Positions 34,018 through 42,853 are shown, counted from the first letter of the stretch. The stretch is 64,000 bases of DNA from Siccibacter colletis (GCF_000696575.1 NZ_JMSQ01000006.1:619535-683534); one strand, 5' to 3'. Notes: generated from the letters alone by a model not told the origin. Program-made: numbers and translations.

Positions 34018-34883
34018 TGCCTGAGCTGCTCTATCCCGCGCTGCGCTGCCTGCACGTTCTCTCTCTTTGCACCCTGTTTGGTGCAGCGGTCTGCCTTGCG
34101 TTTTTTGCCGCCGGCGCGCTGAAACCCGCGCTGCAAGATGCCCTGCGTGGTTATCAGGTCGTGGCAGTGTCGCTGCTGATGTTCACCACGGTCGGCATCT
34201 ATCTCGCCCAGGCGGGGCTGATGGGGGATGGGCCGGGGGATATGATTAACCCGCAGGTGTTGCAGGCCGTCGCCGGTACGCGCTTTGGCAGCGTCTGGAT
34301 GGTGCAGGGCGCGCTGGCGGCAGCAACGCTGCTGGCGATGTTACTGCGCATGCCCACGGCGGCGATCCTGCTGCTGCCTGCGGGGCAACTGATGCTGCTG
34401 GCCTGGACCGGTCATGCCGCGATGAATGACGGGGCAGTCGGGGCGTTACAGCGCCTTAACCATACGCTGCACCTGCTGTGCGTCGCCTGGTGGCTGGGTG
34501 GGTTATTGCCGCTGTTGCTTTGTATGCGGCTGGCGGTGAAGCCCGGGCTGCAGGCGCTGGCGATTACCGCCATGCGGCGATTTTCCCTGACCGGGCACCT
34601 GGCAGTGGCGGGCGCTATCATCACCGGGGTGCTGAATGCGCTACTCATCGGGCGTTTCGCCTGGCACGGGTTCACGCCGTGGTTCCAGCTGCTGTTGATC
34701 AAATGTGCGCTGGTGGTCGGGATGGTGGCAATAGCGCTCTATAACCGTTATGTTCTGGTACCACGTTTTCACGCCAGCGGTGCGGCGGTATCGCGCTTCA
34801 TCCGCATGACGCAAACTGAAATGCTGCTCGGTGTCATGGTCATTGCAACAGTCAGCCTGTTCGCGACCTGGGCACCATTCTGA
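34017..34883 (+). CDS. yebZ: CopD-like membrane protein YebZ
   Basis: 288-residue polytopic protein of the CopD family with about eight hydrophobic segments, no signal peptide and many conserved His (HVLSLC, WTGHAAMNDG, LNHTLHLLC). The partner CopC-like gene is directly upstream and the small YebY gene downstream, an operon linked to copper handling in Enterobacteriaceae. Confidence 0.94.
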   Translation: MPELLYPALRCLHVLSLCTLFGAAVCLAFFAAGALKPALQDALRGYQVVAVSLLMFTTVGIYLAQAGLMGDGPGDMINPQVLQAVAGTRFGSVWMVQGALAAATLLAMLLRMPTAAILLLPAGQLMLLAWTGHAAMNDGAVGALQRLNHTLHLLCVAWWLGGLLPLLLCMRLAVKPGLQALAITAMRRFSLTGHLAVAGAIITGVLNALLIGRFAWHGFTPWFQLLLIKCALVVGMVAIALYNRYVLVPRFHASGAAVSRFIRMTQTEMLLGVMVIATVSLFATWAPF

Positions 34884-34910
34884 ATGATTGACAGGTAACA
34901 AGAGAAAGCT

Positions 34911-35255
34911 ATGAAAAAAACGTTACTGGCACTGCTGTTAACCGCCGTTTCCGGTATGGCGCTTGCCGCGCCGCAGGTGACAACCGTGAGCCGTTTTGAG
35001 ATAGGTAAAGACAAGTGGGCGTTTAATCGTGAAGAGGTGATGCTCTCATGTCGTCCTGACGGTGCGCTGTTTGTTATCAATCCGTCTACCCTGATGCAGT
35101 ATCCGCTGAATGATAAGGCCCAGCAGCAGGTCGCGAGCGGTAAAACCAGCGGTCAGCCGATTTCTATCCTGGTGGTGGACGATCCGGCGCGCCCGGGCCA
35201 CAAGATGAGTCTTGAACCGTTTATCGAGCGTGCGCAGGCGCTGTGTAAGTCCTGA
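34911..35255 (+). CDS. yebY: YebY, DUF2511 periplasmic protein
   Basis: 114 residues with a signal peptide (cut near ALA-APQV). Two Cys remain in the mature part, one in VMLSCRPDG and one in AQALCKS. Third gene of the yobA-yebZ-yebY set. Function is not established; association with copper is by operon only. Confidence 0.93.
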   Translation: MKKTLLALLLTAVSGMALAAPQVTTVSRFEIGKDKWAFNREEVMLSCRPDGALFVINPSTLMQYPLNDKAQQQVASGKTSGQPISILVVDDPARPGHKMSLEPFIERAQALCKS

Positions 35256-35274
35256 GCCACAGGCTACAGGCATA

Positions 35275-35305
35275 AAAAAACCGCGCTGCAGCGCGGTTTT
35301 TTTTG
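35275..35305. terminator. Bidirectional terminator after yebY
   Basis: Self-complementary ACCGCGCTGCAGCGCGGT flanked by seven A on the left and eight T on the right. Confidence 0.92.
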
Positions 35306-35387
35306 GATGATCGCGCCAGATCGGCTTTTTTTGCCCGCGTGATAGTTGCGGACTGGAAAACCTGACGTCGTCATCTATTCTTAAAGT

Positions 35388-35490
35388 GCAAGGCGACTAA
35401 GCCTGCATTAATGCCAACTTTTAGCGCACGGCTCCATCCCAGGAGCCATTTCCCTGGACCGAAAACAGGAATCGTTTTCGGTCTTTTTTT
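35388..35490 (+). ncRNA. sdsR: SdsR (RyeB) small RNA
   Basis: About 103 nt, from GCAAGGCGAC to the T-run, nearly identical to E. coli SdsR. The conserved part includes CCAACTTTTAGCGCACGGCT and a final hairpin CCGAAAACAGG / CGTTTTCGG before seven T. SdsR is a sigma-S dependent, Hfq-binding sRNA acting on ompD, mutS, tolC and others. Upstream CTATTCTTA at 35374-35382 fits a sigma-S -10 element. Relative to yebY it sits as in K-12. The prophage begins just after its terminator. Confidence 0.93.
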
Positions 35491-35567
35491 ATCCGGTTGA
35501 TTTTCAAGGCTTTTTTGGTGTCCATCCCTAAATCCCCCGAAAAACACTCGAATATTTCATATCCTGT
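35460..35567. other. Probable left prophage junction (attL region)
   Basis: Host synteny ends at the sdsR terminator and the integrase stops at 35568, so the crossover core must lie in this stretch. The exact core cannot be read because the right end of the prophage is outside the window. The region holds two short T-runs and no gene. Confidence 0.5.
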
Positions 35568-36653
35568 CTAAACCATAACATATTCTGAACCGCGCGCGTC
35601 CAGGTATTTTTTGGTCATTGTTAAATTTTTATGCCCAAGTAAACGCTGCGAAAACTCTTCCCCGCGCTCCCTTTCATAAAGACGACTGGCAAGACTTCTG
35701 ATCTCATGAAATGGTGGAGGATTCGGCCCAAACTGTAGACCCGTCATGTCCCGGACTTCTGAAAAAGCTTGGGTTACACCATCAGGTGTCAGTGGGCCTG
35801 GTCTTCTTCCCCCGCGCCTTACCGGAGAGTAGAGCATAAAATCTGTGGGATTATTATCCCGGCAACGCTCAATCACTTCGTGAAGCACCAATCCGGCAGC
35901 CTCAAGTTTCAGGTCGAGTGGCAGCGCAAGTTTATGCCCGGTTTTCTCCTGAACAACAAATAACCTGCCAGCCCTGATGTCTGAGAACCGTAGAAGGGTA
36001 ATGTCCTCGCGGCGCTGCCCGGTCACTAATCCAAGATCGCACGCATTGGGAAGCCATTCAGAATGGGCCACAGCAGCAGCTCGTATCACTTCAAACTGCT
36101 CAAGCAGCAAACGCTCCCTTTTTACCTTTGGTGTCGGTGTGCGCGTCGGTTCCGCCGGGTTCCTCTCAATATGCCCTTCAACGATAGCTTCCCTGAATAC
36201 GTCCAGCAGCACAGACCTTAAACCAGATGCCATGCTTTTCTTGTCACAGATGATATAGGTTTCCAGAAATGCCGACACGTCCTTAGTACTGACCGACGAT
36301 AATGGCATTTTCCCAAAAGCATCTCTTATCGTGGCAATCTGATTTCGCCTGACCTTCATTGTGCTGGCTTTCAACTCCCTCCGCTCCAGAATCACCTCGT
36401 AGCGCTCAAGCCACGCCTTAACCGTAAAGGTAGGCGTGTCCTTTATACGGTCCAGCAGCGCTGAGGGGATGTAGTTCTGGTCGATGTAGTTATTGGCCTC
36501 AATGGCCTGGGAGATAGCGTCCTTTCTATCGATCCGGCCAAGTGATAATTCTTGGCCGGTTATCGGGTTTCGCCAGCTATAAAGACGGTCTCTTTTGCGA
36601 TAGGTCAGGTTACGGGGCAGGTTAGCGTCGTAACGAATTGGCCTTTTCGCCAT
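35568..36653 (-). CDS. int: Phage integrase (tyrosine recombinase)
   Basis: 361-residue lambda-type integrase: an arm-binding N-terminus (about 1-60), a core-binding SAM-like domain (about 75-165) and a catalytic domain. Catalytic residues are Arg in GLVTGQRRED (~211), Lys in EKTGHKLALPL, the HEIRSL box (~315), His in LLGHKNLTMT (~341) and the Tyr in KKYLD (~350). The gene is last in the leftward operon. Its start lies inside xis, as in lambda. Confidence 0.95.
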   Translation of the reverse strand: MAKRPIRYDANLPRNLTYRKRDRLYSWRNPITGQELSLGRIDRKDAISQAIEANNYIDQNYIPSALLDRIKDTPTFTVKAWLERYEVILERRELKASTMKVRRNQIATIRDAFGKMPLSSVSTKDVSAFLETYIICDKKSMASGLRSVLLDVFREAIVEGHIERNPAEPTRTPTPKVKRERLLLEQFEVIRAAAVAHSEWLPNACDLGLVTGQRREDITLLRFSDIRAGRLFVVQEKTGHKLALPLDLKLEAAGLVLHEVIERCRDNNPTDFMLYSPVRRGGRRPGPLTPDGVTQAFSEVRDMTGLQFGPNPPPFHEIRSLASRLYERERGEEFSQRLLGHKNLTMTKKYLDARGSEYVMV

Positions 36654-36894
36654 GAGTCAGTCTCTCCAGTAGGGTGCCGCCGGCTGGCAGTGTCATGCGT
36701 TTAGTTTTAGGGCGAAGGTTCTTTTTGCTCGGATCCACGTAAGTGGCATCGGGCTGAACCTTATATTCCTTACCGTGAAGCTCCGGCGGAGGGTATATGC
36801 GGCCCTCCCTGGTCCAGCGGCGAAGAGTTGAAAGGGAAGGCGGCTTTGAATAAGTCTCTTCTGCCCATTCCTGTAAATTTAGAAGCTTGGCCAT
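36622..36894 (-). CDS. xis: Excisionase (lambda Xis-like)
   Basis: 90 residues from the ATG at 36894, directly after AGGAGG. The arrangement LNLQEWAEE...SLSTLRRWTREGRIYPPPELHGKEY follows lambda Xis (winged-helix DNA binder that directs excision), and the C-terminal LLERLTHGEKANS also matches. It overlaps int by 32 bases. An upstream in-frame ATG adds seven residues but lacks the ribosome site. Confidence 0.88.
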   Translation of the reverse strand: MAKLLNLQEWAEETYSKPPSLSTLRRWTREGRIYPPPELHGKEYKVQPDATYVDPSKKNLRPKTKRMTLPAGGTLLERLTHGEKANSLRR

Positions 36895-36958
36895 ACATCC
36901 TCCTGCTTCCGACAACTCATTATAAAGTTGCCGGAAAAGTGTTTGTGATAATTCAATA

Positions 36959-37201
36959 TCAGGCGACTTGCCCGGGGAGGGAACGGAGCCGGCGCATGCC
37001 GGTCATCGCGGTGGCCACATAGCTCGCTTTCCTGTTCACGATCTCCACCCATACCTTCACGCCTTCAACCCTCACCGTGTACGTCTCTTTCATCTTGCTG
37101 CGCCCATAATCGCCGTAGCGTTCTGCGTGGGCAGCCAGAGCAAGATCGCAAGCCCGGCGAGCTAACGGTGATTGCTGGCTTCCGCGGTTAATCAGTCGCA
37201 T
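36959..37201 (-). CDS. Small phage protein, DUF4060-like
   Basis: 80 residues from the ATG at 37201 (MRLINRGSQQSPLARRACDL), behind GAAGGAG. It resembles DUF4060 proteins found next to xis in Salmonella and E. coli prophages; function unknown. Basic N-terminal half, then a beta-rich segment YTVRVEGVKVWVEI. It overlaps the preceding gene by 14 bases. Confidence 0.7.
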   Translation of the reverse strand: MRLINRGSQQSPLARRACDLALAAHAERYGDYGRSKMKETYTVRVEGVKVWVEIVNRKASYVATAMTGMRRLRSLPGQVA

Positions 37202-37832
37202 GGCCATCTCCTTCGATGCGCTTAAACTCAATCACCCAGATCCAAGGGTTAGCCTGCCAGCTGTCGTCGCCGTAGATGTCCTTCCACAGGCTTCGAAAAC
37301 CAAGGAAGTGCTTATCACCAATGACGCAACATTCAGTCGGTGCGCCTTCAGCTTTTGCATCCTCTTCGCTGATGCTGTTCAGCCGCTCGACTCGCACATC
37401 GGTAATCTCCAGCAGAATCCGGCTGGCCCAGCGCGGCATATGGATGGATGGCGTCCATTTTTCGATGACCGCTGGCTTATTGCATACAGAAACTGGCACG
37501 CGGTGTGTTTGCTCAGTCCAGATTTGGCGTTCGCTGGCTTTATAAACTAGGGTCGCTACGTCTGTTGCCCGGCTATGTACACGGAACGTCTCACGCACCC
37601 AGATGCGATCGCCGGGCTGGCCGAACGGGCAAAAATGTGCGGTCGTGCTGCCATGCTTATGTTTTAGTGAAGATTTCCAGCCATAGGCATCTGGATTGGG
37701 GAAAACGCCACGAGCGATATCATCCGCAGGTTGCGGCTTCATGATCCGCCGCGTCTGCGTCTTCCGGCCGTCGAGGATCGCCCGCACCATCTCGCCGTTA
37801 AAAATCATTCCGCGTTCTGTAACTTTCGTCAT
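37188..37832 (-). CDS. Phage protein with ASCH/PUA-like features
   Basis: 214 residues. The N-terminal MIFNGEMVRAILDGRKTQTRR and the PGDRIWVRETF box are marks of an ASCH-type (PUA-like, possible RNA-binding) family common in the early left operon of lambdoid prophages, often labelled morphogenetic protein without evidence. No catalytic site can be named. It lies between recT and the DUF4060-like gene in a tight operon. Confidence 0.65.
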   Translation of the reverse strand: MTKVTERGMIFNGEMVRAILDGRKTQTRRIMKPQPADDIARGVFPNPDAYGWKSSLKHKHGSTTAHFCPFGQPGDRIWVRETFRVHSRATDVATLVYKASERQIWTEQTHRVPVSVCNKPAVIEKWTPSIHMPRWASRILLEITDVRVERLNSISEEDAKAEGAPTECCVIGDKHFLGFRSLWKDIYGDDSWQANPWIWVIEFKRIEGDGHATD

Positions 37833-37866
37833 GTCGTTACCGGGAGGGCGAACCCTCCCGCCTCCC

Positions 37867-38979
37867 TTAGGCCACGTATTCCGGTTTCATATCTGCCAAG
37901 GTGATGCTGAACTGATCGTGCAGTTCATCACCCAGGTGACGTTTCGCAGATGCCAGAACGCGTTCCACTTCAACAAAGCGGTCAGCTGCGCCCGGTTCGC
38001 CAGGTTGCGGCAGAGAGTTGATCGCCGCTTCCACTTTGTTACGCGCATCCACTAGGTAATAACGCTTCACTGCCTTGTTTTTCAGCTCTGTGAACAGGGC
38101 CGATCCCAGCGTCGGTTTGGCGGTTTCGATGTCGGCTCGAAGGGCCTTCGCGCTATCCACATCTTGTGCAGCTTCGATTCGCTTCCGTAACTCATTAGCC
38201 AGGCCATCGATATTTGCTGCGGTTTCCTGCACATCTTGAGTGCTTGTTACGCTGTCACCTTTGATGTCCGAAAGGCTTACGCGCTGAGCGGGAGCTGGAT
38301 TGATCTCCCGCTCTGTGCGCTGATCCAGTTCATCAGGCGTATAAACGCCAAGGATCACATGCGGGCAGTAGAGCCGCGCCCAGTACTTCACCCCAAGATA
38401 GGCTATCTGCTGGTCTGGTTTTGAAACCCACAGAGGCGAATTGCGGGTTACCACCTGAGACAGGTAAAGAGGCTTGTCCCAAGTGATTTCAGTTTCGCCA
38501 CGAAGAATGGCTCCGACCTGAATGTAGAGCCCAACTTCATCTTCGTCAGCCCAGTCTCGAACGCGCTCAATGGAGGTGTATTTGCCATTCTTGCCCGTTT
38601 TCTCGCGGCTCACTTCTTTAGTTCTGGTACAGCGCTCCCAATCACCGCCGTAGCGATAATGAAAACGACCATGAATGGCGCTGGAACTTGTGATTACGGC
38701 ATTAACAAGCTGCGCTTCATAACCCAGCTGGCCGTTTACCAGATGCGTTTTTTGCGCCACCGCGTATGGATTCATGCCCCACTGCATCGCCTGCATGACG
38801 ATCGCCATGCAATCGGCTGGCTTTCCTGCTAGATGAGCCGGTACGGTAACCTGAGAGTCAGCCATCAGGTTGGCAAAGGCAGTAAGCTGACTCAGCGCTT
38901 GCACGTTGAAAATAGCGTTGCTAGCAGAAATGGTGTTCGGTGCCTGCTGTTCTGCTGTGATGATGTTCGTGTTTTCCAT
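37867..38979 (-). CDS. recT: RecT-family single-strand annealing protein
   Basis: 370-residue RecT homologue. The core (about 40-235) has the family segments DCMAIVMQAMQWGMNPYAVA, HLVNGQLGYEAQLVNAVI and PDQQIAYLGVKYWARLYCPH. RecT coats single strands produced by RecE and anneals them. The C-terminal 130 residues are helical and lysine/glutamate-rich, extending beyond the 269 residues of Rac RecT. It starts 11 bases after recE. Confidence 0.9.
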   Translation of the reverse strand: MENTNIITAEQQAPNTISASNAIFNVQALSQLTAFANLMADSQVTVPAHLAGKPADCMAIVMQAMQWGMNPYAVAQKTHLVNGQLGYEAQLVNAVITSSSAIHGRFHYRYGGDWERCTRTKEVSREKTGKNGKYTSIERVRDWADEDEVGLYIQVGAILRGETEITWDKPLYLSQVVTRNSPLWVSKPDQQIAYLGVKYWARLYCPHVILGVYTPDELDQRTEREINPAPAQRVSLSDIKGDSVTSTQDVQETAANIDGLANELRKRIEAAQDVDSAKALRADIETAKPTLGSALFTELKNKAVKRYYLVDARNKVEAAINSLPQPGEPGAADRFVEVERVLASAKRHLGDELHDQFSITLADMKPEYVA

Positions 38980-38990
38980 CGTCTTTCCCC

Positions 38991-41900
38991 TTATGCCTGA
39001 GTACGCAGCGCTTCGAGGCGGCGCAGGTCGAAGTCGTTTAGTTCGTCGGTGTAATCATCGATGATCGGCGCTGGCCACTCGCCTGTGTCGAAGCCGGTCG
39101 CGATAGCTCGCATCATTTTTCGGTACTCGAGCATGCCCAGTTCCAGCAGGTCTGCCGATGCCTCAATGATGGCGATCCAGTGGTAGTTCTCGTCTTTGTT
39201 GACGAAAATCCAGAAGAACTGATCCAGCGCCGCGGTTTCGCAGTACATAGCCGCGCTCAGGTGGTAATCGCGGTCGATGATTTCCCTATGCAGCCTGGCC
39301 CGCAGGCTCTCTTGCTTAACGTTCCACATGCTGATGGTTTTGAGGTCAGCGCCGATGCGCACGCCATCTAGGTCAATTTCAAGGTCAGGGCGCACGCGCA
39401 CTTCCAGCCCGGTCTCTTCGTCGAAGCCGAAGTAGCTCACCTCAACGGCACGGCTCGGGTGCGTCAGCAGCATGCCGGCGGTCGGGTGCGCTAACAGGGC
39501 GGACTGGATAGCCAGCGCGGTTGCCAGCTGCTGGCGCGTAACCAGAATCTTGTCGCCCGGGTTTTCACGCCATGCGTCCAGCAGTTCGTCAGCAAACACA
39601 GCGTCAGGTTTGGCCGACTTCACCGCCTGGATCATGTCTGCCTTAGTGCCGGAAACTTTCAGCGGTACCGGCTTCTGAGCTTCCTGAGCTACCAGGTCAG
39701 GATTGATTGTCGCCAGTTGCTCCAGCAGCGCCTCGCGGCTGCCGGTAGTTTTCACCGGCGCTGGCAGGGTGGCGTTGTGCTCTTTGATACAGGCCTTCAT
39801 GGCTGCGGCGGTCTGCTTCTGGTCTGCCTCGATACGCTGGAACTCAGCTGGAAGCGTCATATAGCTCTGAGCTGTTTCTTCCAGGCTGCCCCCCATCGGC
39901 ACCGGCGCTGGCAGGGTGGCGTTGTGCTCTTCAAGCAGCGCTTTGATATCGTCTGCGCTCAGCAGCGCGGGCAGGATGGAGTTGTACTCATCGATAAAGG
40001 CGCGCAGGGTCGCCGCGGTGGTGAATGCCCCTTCCGGGATCACCGGCTCCACGCTGAATTCTTCATCAAGGTTTTCCGGCTGCAGCGCCAGCGCATGCAC
40101 CAGGTTACCCATATCCAGCACTTTGGAACCTTCGCGCGGAATGGTTTTCGCAACGTGGCGCGCGTTGAAGTACATCAGGCTGACGCGGGCATCTTTCACT
40201 TGGGTGCTACTGATCCCGTTCGCCGCGTGATATACGTCATTCGGCACATCTTCATAGCGGCCCGGTTCGAAGTAAGCAGGGTATTCCGGTACCGGTTCTG
40301 ATGATGGTTCTTCCGGCGCACTGGCGGTTTCCTCCGGCGCTTCGGTGGTAACTTCCGGCGCAGTGCTGTTCGCGAGGCTCGGCGCAGCGGCGGCCAGAAT
40401 GTCTGCTGAGGCTAATGTAACTGCTTGCGGATCAGCTGCATCAGCGCTTTCGCCTGCTGATACCGTATCGTTAATTTCGCTTTCGGAGCGCTCAGTCTCT
40501 TCCATCTGCACATCGCTGGTGGTCTCCGATTCCTGATTAGCAACTTCATTGGTGGTTGTGGCCAGCAGGCCATCGATGGAGAACATGCCGCCGCCGAGGT
40601 TCGCAACCTGTGGCTGGCTTGTGGCGGCTTTTTCCGCTTCAATCTTCTTGTTAACTTCGCTTTCCCAGCTTACTTCTGGGGTGTGACGTGCTGCCGCCAG
40701 CGTTTCCGCTGTAGGTTTCTCGTGGTCGGTTTCGGTCAGGTTCGCATTGATGTAGCCGGCAAGACGTCCTGGCTGTTTGTAGTGCTCAGGGTGAGCGCTA
40801 CGGATCAGCGCAAAAATTGCAGCGCGGGAATAATCCAGAATGCCGGGTGTTGCGCGCAAAGCTTCAGACCATTCTTTAAACGGACTGTCTTTTGCTGCGA
40901 CGATAGCCTTCGCCTGGCGGAAAACATCACTTGGGACATCGTAGATATTGAAATCCGCTGGCAGCGTTGCTAATGCAATCTCAGTATCGAGCCCGTCGAA
41001 GTCGGGTTGGTAGTTAGGATTTCGATCGGTTTTTCCGCTGCCGCCCGGCTGTGCTGCTGACACCTCAGGTTCGGCAGCTGGCGTAGGAAGTGGCAGCAAC
41101 TCAGTTTCAGCATTGAATTCAGCCGTCATCGTCTGGTTCACAAACTCAAGATGATCAACCGGCGTAAGGTGAATATTCTCCGTCGCGATGCGCACCAGGT
41201 TGAAAATGGCCGCGCGGTTGACCTCCAGAATGCCAGGCTGATTGCGCAGGATTTTGCTCCAGCTTTTCCATGGCTCTTCTTTGTTTGCGACAATCTCCTT
41301 GGCGCGGCGGAGTATGCTCCCCGGAATTTCCATATGATTGAAATCCATCGGCAGCAGGGCGCATGCGATTTCTAAATCGAGAGTATCGAAAGTATGGTGC
41401 GCGCCGGCGCCGCGGTCCGTGACATGCCCACTATCAGCATTGGTTTCCGCGTCGGTGCGCTGAATTTCATCAATCCTGTTACCAGCAGCCCATTCACGCG
41501 TGAGGATCCCACGGTCAATGTGATTAGTTACCACCCACAGCTTCATAAATCGGATGATTAAGCCCAGCTCATGCCGTAAGTCCTGCGGGAACACTTCCTT
41601 AACCGCGCGGGTGAGCTTCCACAGGCCAGGCATGTCATATTTTTTGAGCTCAGGTACGTTGCTCGCAGCGAGCAGCAGGTTCTGGACGTAGGTGTTGTCC
41701 GTGTCCATCTCCATCCCGAGAAGTGCGGACTGGGTCTCTTTATTGATGTGATAAACATGGGTCTCATCGGATGCAAACTGGGCGAGCAGCTGCGTGCGGA
41801 ACGACATGGGCGCCAGCGCGTTAAACGTGTTGGTCTCATCAACGCTGGCAGCTAGCACAACTTCGCTGTCGGTATCGGAGGATAAGGTTTCCTCTTCATC

Positions 41901-42212
41901 ACACTCTTCAGGTTCAACTGAGGCTGATTCAGTTTTCTGCTTCAACTTCCATGTGCGCTGATCTTCGGCCAGTTCGTAGCGTTCGCACCAGGCGAAATCC
42001 ACGGCTGCTTCTTCCGGCAGGTCGTCATAAACCGGGAAGTCGGTGCGGATCGGCTTCGAATAGTCCTTGCCGCGGCCGGTTTCGATTTCAGCGTCTTCCA
42101 GCGCGACATCGAGCTGAAGGTTGGCACGGGATTCGGTTTTCGCAGTGAACCAGACCACTGCATCTTGCTTACCGGATTTCTGAGTGGCTTTGACCACATA
42201 GAAAAATTCCAT
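38991..42212 (-). CDS. recE: RecE-like exonuclease VIII with duplicated N-terminal region
   Basis: 1,073 residues, against 866 for Rac RecE. The nuclease lies at the C-terminus (about 650-1073): His in DMGNLVHALAL (~700), Asp in VRPDLEIDL (~942), and Asp/Lys in IGADLKTIS (~955), the PD-(D/E)XK set. It degrades the 5' strand and hands 3' tails to RecT. The large N-terminal part contains two related blocks (about 275-365 and 404-500), each with an LP-DFN motif followed by PGI and RAAIF motifs. Between the catalytic His and Asp lie repeated HNATLPAPV elements. Confidence 0.88.
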   Translation of the reverse strand: MEFFYVVKATQKSGKQDAVVWFTAKTESRANLQLDVALEDAEIETGRGKDYSKPIRTDFPVYDDLPEEAAVDFAWCERYELAEDQRTWKLKQKTESASVEPEECDEEETLSSDTDSEVVLAASVDETNTFNALAPMSFRTQLLAQFASDETHVYHINKETQSALLGMEMDTDNTYVQNLLLAASNVPELKKYDMPGLWKLTRAVKEVFPQDLRHELGLIIRFMKLWVVTNHIDRGILTREWAAGNRIDEIQRTDAETNADSGHVTDRGAGAHHTFDTLDLEIACALLPMDFNHMEIPGSILRRAKEIVANKEEPWKSWSKILRNQPGILEVNRAAIFNLVRIATENIHLTPVDHLEFVNQTMTAEFNAETELLPLPTPAAEPEVSAAQPGGSGKTDRNPNYQPDFDGLDTEIALATLPADFNIYDVPSDVFRQAKAIVAAKDSPFKEWSEALRATPGILDYSRAAIFALIRSAHPEHYKQPGRLAGYINANLTETDHEKPTAETLAAARHTPEVSWESEVNKKIEAEKAATSQPQVANLGGGMFSIDGLLATTTNEVANQESETTSDVQMEETERSESEINDTVSAGESADAADPQAVTLASADILAAAAPSLANSTAPEVTTEAPEETASAPEEPSSEPVPEYPAYFEPGRYEDVPNDVYHAANGISSTQVKDARVSLMYFNARHVAKTIPREGSKVLDMGNLVHALALQPENLDEEFSVEPVIPEGAFTTAATLRAFIDEYNSILPALLSADDIKALLEEHNATLPAPVPMGGSLEETAQSYMTLPAEFQRIEADQKQTAAAMKACIKEHNATLPAPVKTTGSREALLEQLATINPDLVAQEAQKPVPLKVSGTKADMIQAVKSAKPDAVFADELLDAWRENPGDKILVTRQQLATALAIQSALLAHPTAGMLLTHPSRAVEVSYFGFDEETGLEVRVRPDLEIDLDGVRIGADLKTISMWNVKQESLRARLHREIIDRDYHLSAAMYCETAALDQFFWIFVNKDENYHWIAIIEASADLLELGMLEYRKMMRAIATGFDTGEWPAPIIDDYTDELNDFDLRRLEALRTQA
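39753..39784. repeat. 32-base direct repeat inside recE, copy 1
   Basis: Starts CACCGGCGCTGGCAGGG and is identical over 32 bases to 39900-39931. The spacing is 147 bases, so the repeat is in frame and encodes the KEHNATLPAPV / EEHNATLPAPV elements. Confidence 0.85.
39900..39931. repeat. 32-base direct repeat inside recE, copy 2
   Basis: Second identical copy; see 39753-39784. A third, diverged element (DEYNSILPAL) lies at about 39965-39995. Confidence 0.85.
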
Positions 42213-42353
42213 GTGAGATCCTCTTTTTTGGATGTAAGATCCCCGGGCCAGAAATAGCGCCCATTGGGTGTGTTTTTGGTTTTGGTATTAATGCCGGTGT
42301 AACTTTGGTCGGTGGCACCGGGCGTTCAGGCCCGCCTTGCGCGGGCTTTTACG

Positions 42354-42524
42354 TTATGCTTCGTGAGCCATCTGGTCGTATGAAGCACAGCGTACAGAGC
42401 AGTAATCGCGTTCTTCGTGCGTCAATTGCGCGCCGCGGATTAAGGTCAGTTCGTTTTTTACTTCTTCGCTTTTCTCAATCGGCTTCCCACAGAGGTGGTA
42501 AGCACATTTTTTCGAGTCACACAT
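42354..42524 (-). CDS. Small Cys-rich phage protein (possible zinc finger)
   Basis: 56 residues, beginning MCDSKKCAYHLCGKPIEKSE and ending VRCASYDQMAHEA. Cysteines at 2, 7 and 12 plus YCSVRC near the end could bind zinc. Its ATG overlaps the stop of the preceding 38-residue gene (ATGTGTGA), a coupling arrangement. It is second in the pL operon. Function unknown. Confidence 0.72.
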   Translation of the reverse strand: MCDSKKCAYHLCGKPIEKSEEVKNELTLIRGAQLTHEERDYCSVRCASYDQMAHEA

Positions 42525-42633
42525 CCGGATTCCCCTTCTGAGCCAGCAGATAGCAGAGGCGGCGAAGAATCACCTCTACAAAATTCAGCTTTACGGCCTG
42601 CTGCCGTGATGGTTTGCGTGCGTAATCAATCAT
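42517..42633 (-). CDS. Small basic phage protein, 38 residues
   Basis: Encodes MIDYARKPSRQQAVKLNFVE followed by an 18-residue helical end (VILRRLCYLLAQKGNPDV). This tiny protein recurs next to recE-type genes in enterobacterial prophages; function unknown. It is the first gene after pL and overlaps the next start. GAGG precedes the start. Too short for usual gene callers, but composition and coupling support it. Confidence 0.68.
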   Translation of the reverse strand: MIDYARKPSRQQAVKLNFVEVILRRLCYLLAQKGNPDV

Positions 42634-42750
42634 CTAACCCTCGTTTTGCCTTATCGCCGGCCAGCGGAACGTTTAACCTGATGCGCTGCTGTCTTGCCAC
42701 TTTAGGTAAATGCTTGCCTAAGTAGTTCGTAATGCGTCTTGGTGAGATGA

Positions 42751-42779
42751 ATTAAACACAATGTTTAGTTTCCTGTCAA
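42751..42779 (-). promoter_or_regulatory. Leftward early promoter pL
   Basis: On the minus strand: consensus TTGACA (42779-42774), a 17-base spacer and TTTAAT (42756-42751). It is almost identical, including the spacer, to the rightward promoter at 44128-44156. It drives the leftward recE-recT-xis-int operon. Confidence 0.85.
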
Positions 42780-42812
42780 CAAAATGAGTAATTTAAGATA
42801 AACAAAAAGTTT
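42754..42812. promoter_or_regulatory. Left operators OL1 and OL2
   Basis: OL1 is AAACACAATGTTT at 42754-42766, inside pL. OL2 is AAACAAAAAGTTT at 42800-42812, just upstream of the -35. Both fit AAAC-N5-GTTT, the same pattern as the two right operators; centre spacing is 46 bases. They are inferred as binding sites of the 130-residue repressor and/or the YdaS-like Cro. Confidence 0.65.
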
Positions 42813-42853
42813 AATGTGGGGGTTTAGAGGGGTTAGCTGCGATGTGAATGCAT

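Noticed and set aside
42329..42350. GCCCGC / GCGGGC hairpin followed by TTTT on the plus strand between recE and the Cys-rich gene
   Set aside because: The T-run faces a direction in which no gene ends, and on the operon strand there is no T-tract, so it is not called as a terminator.
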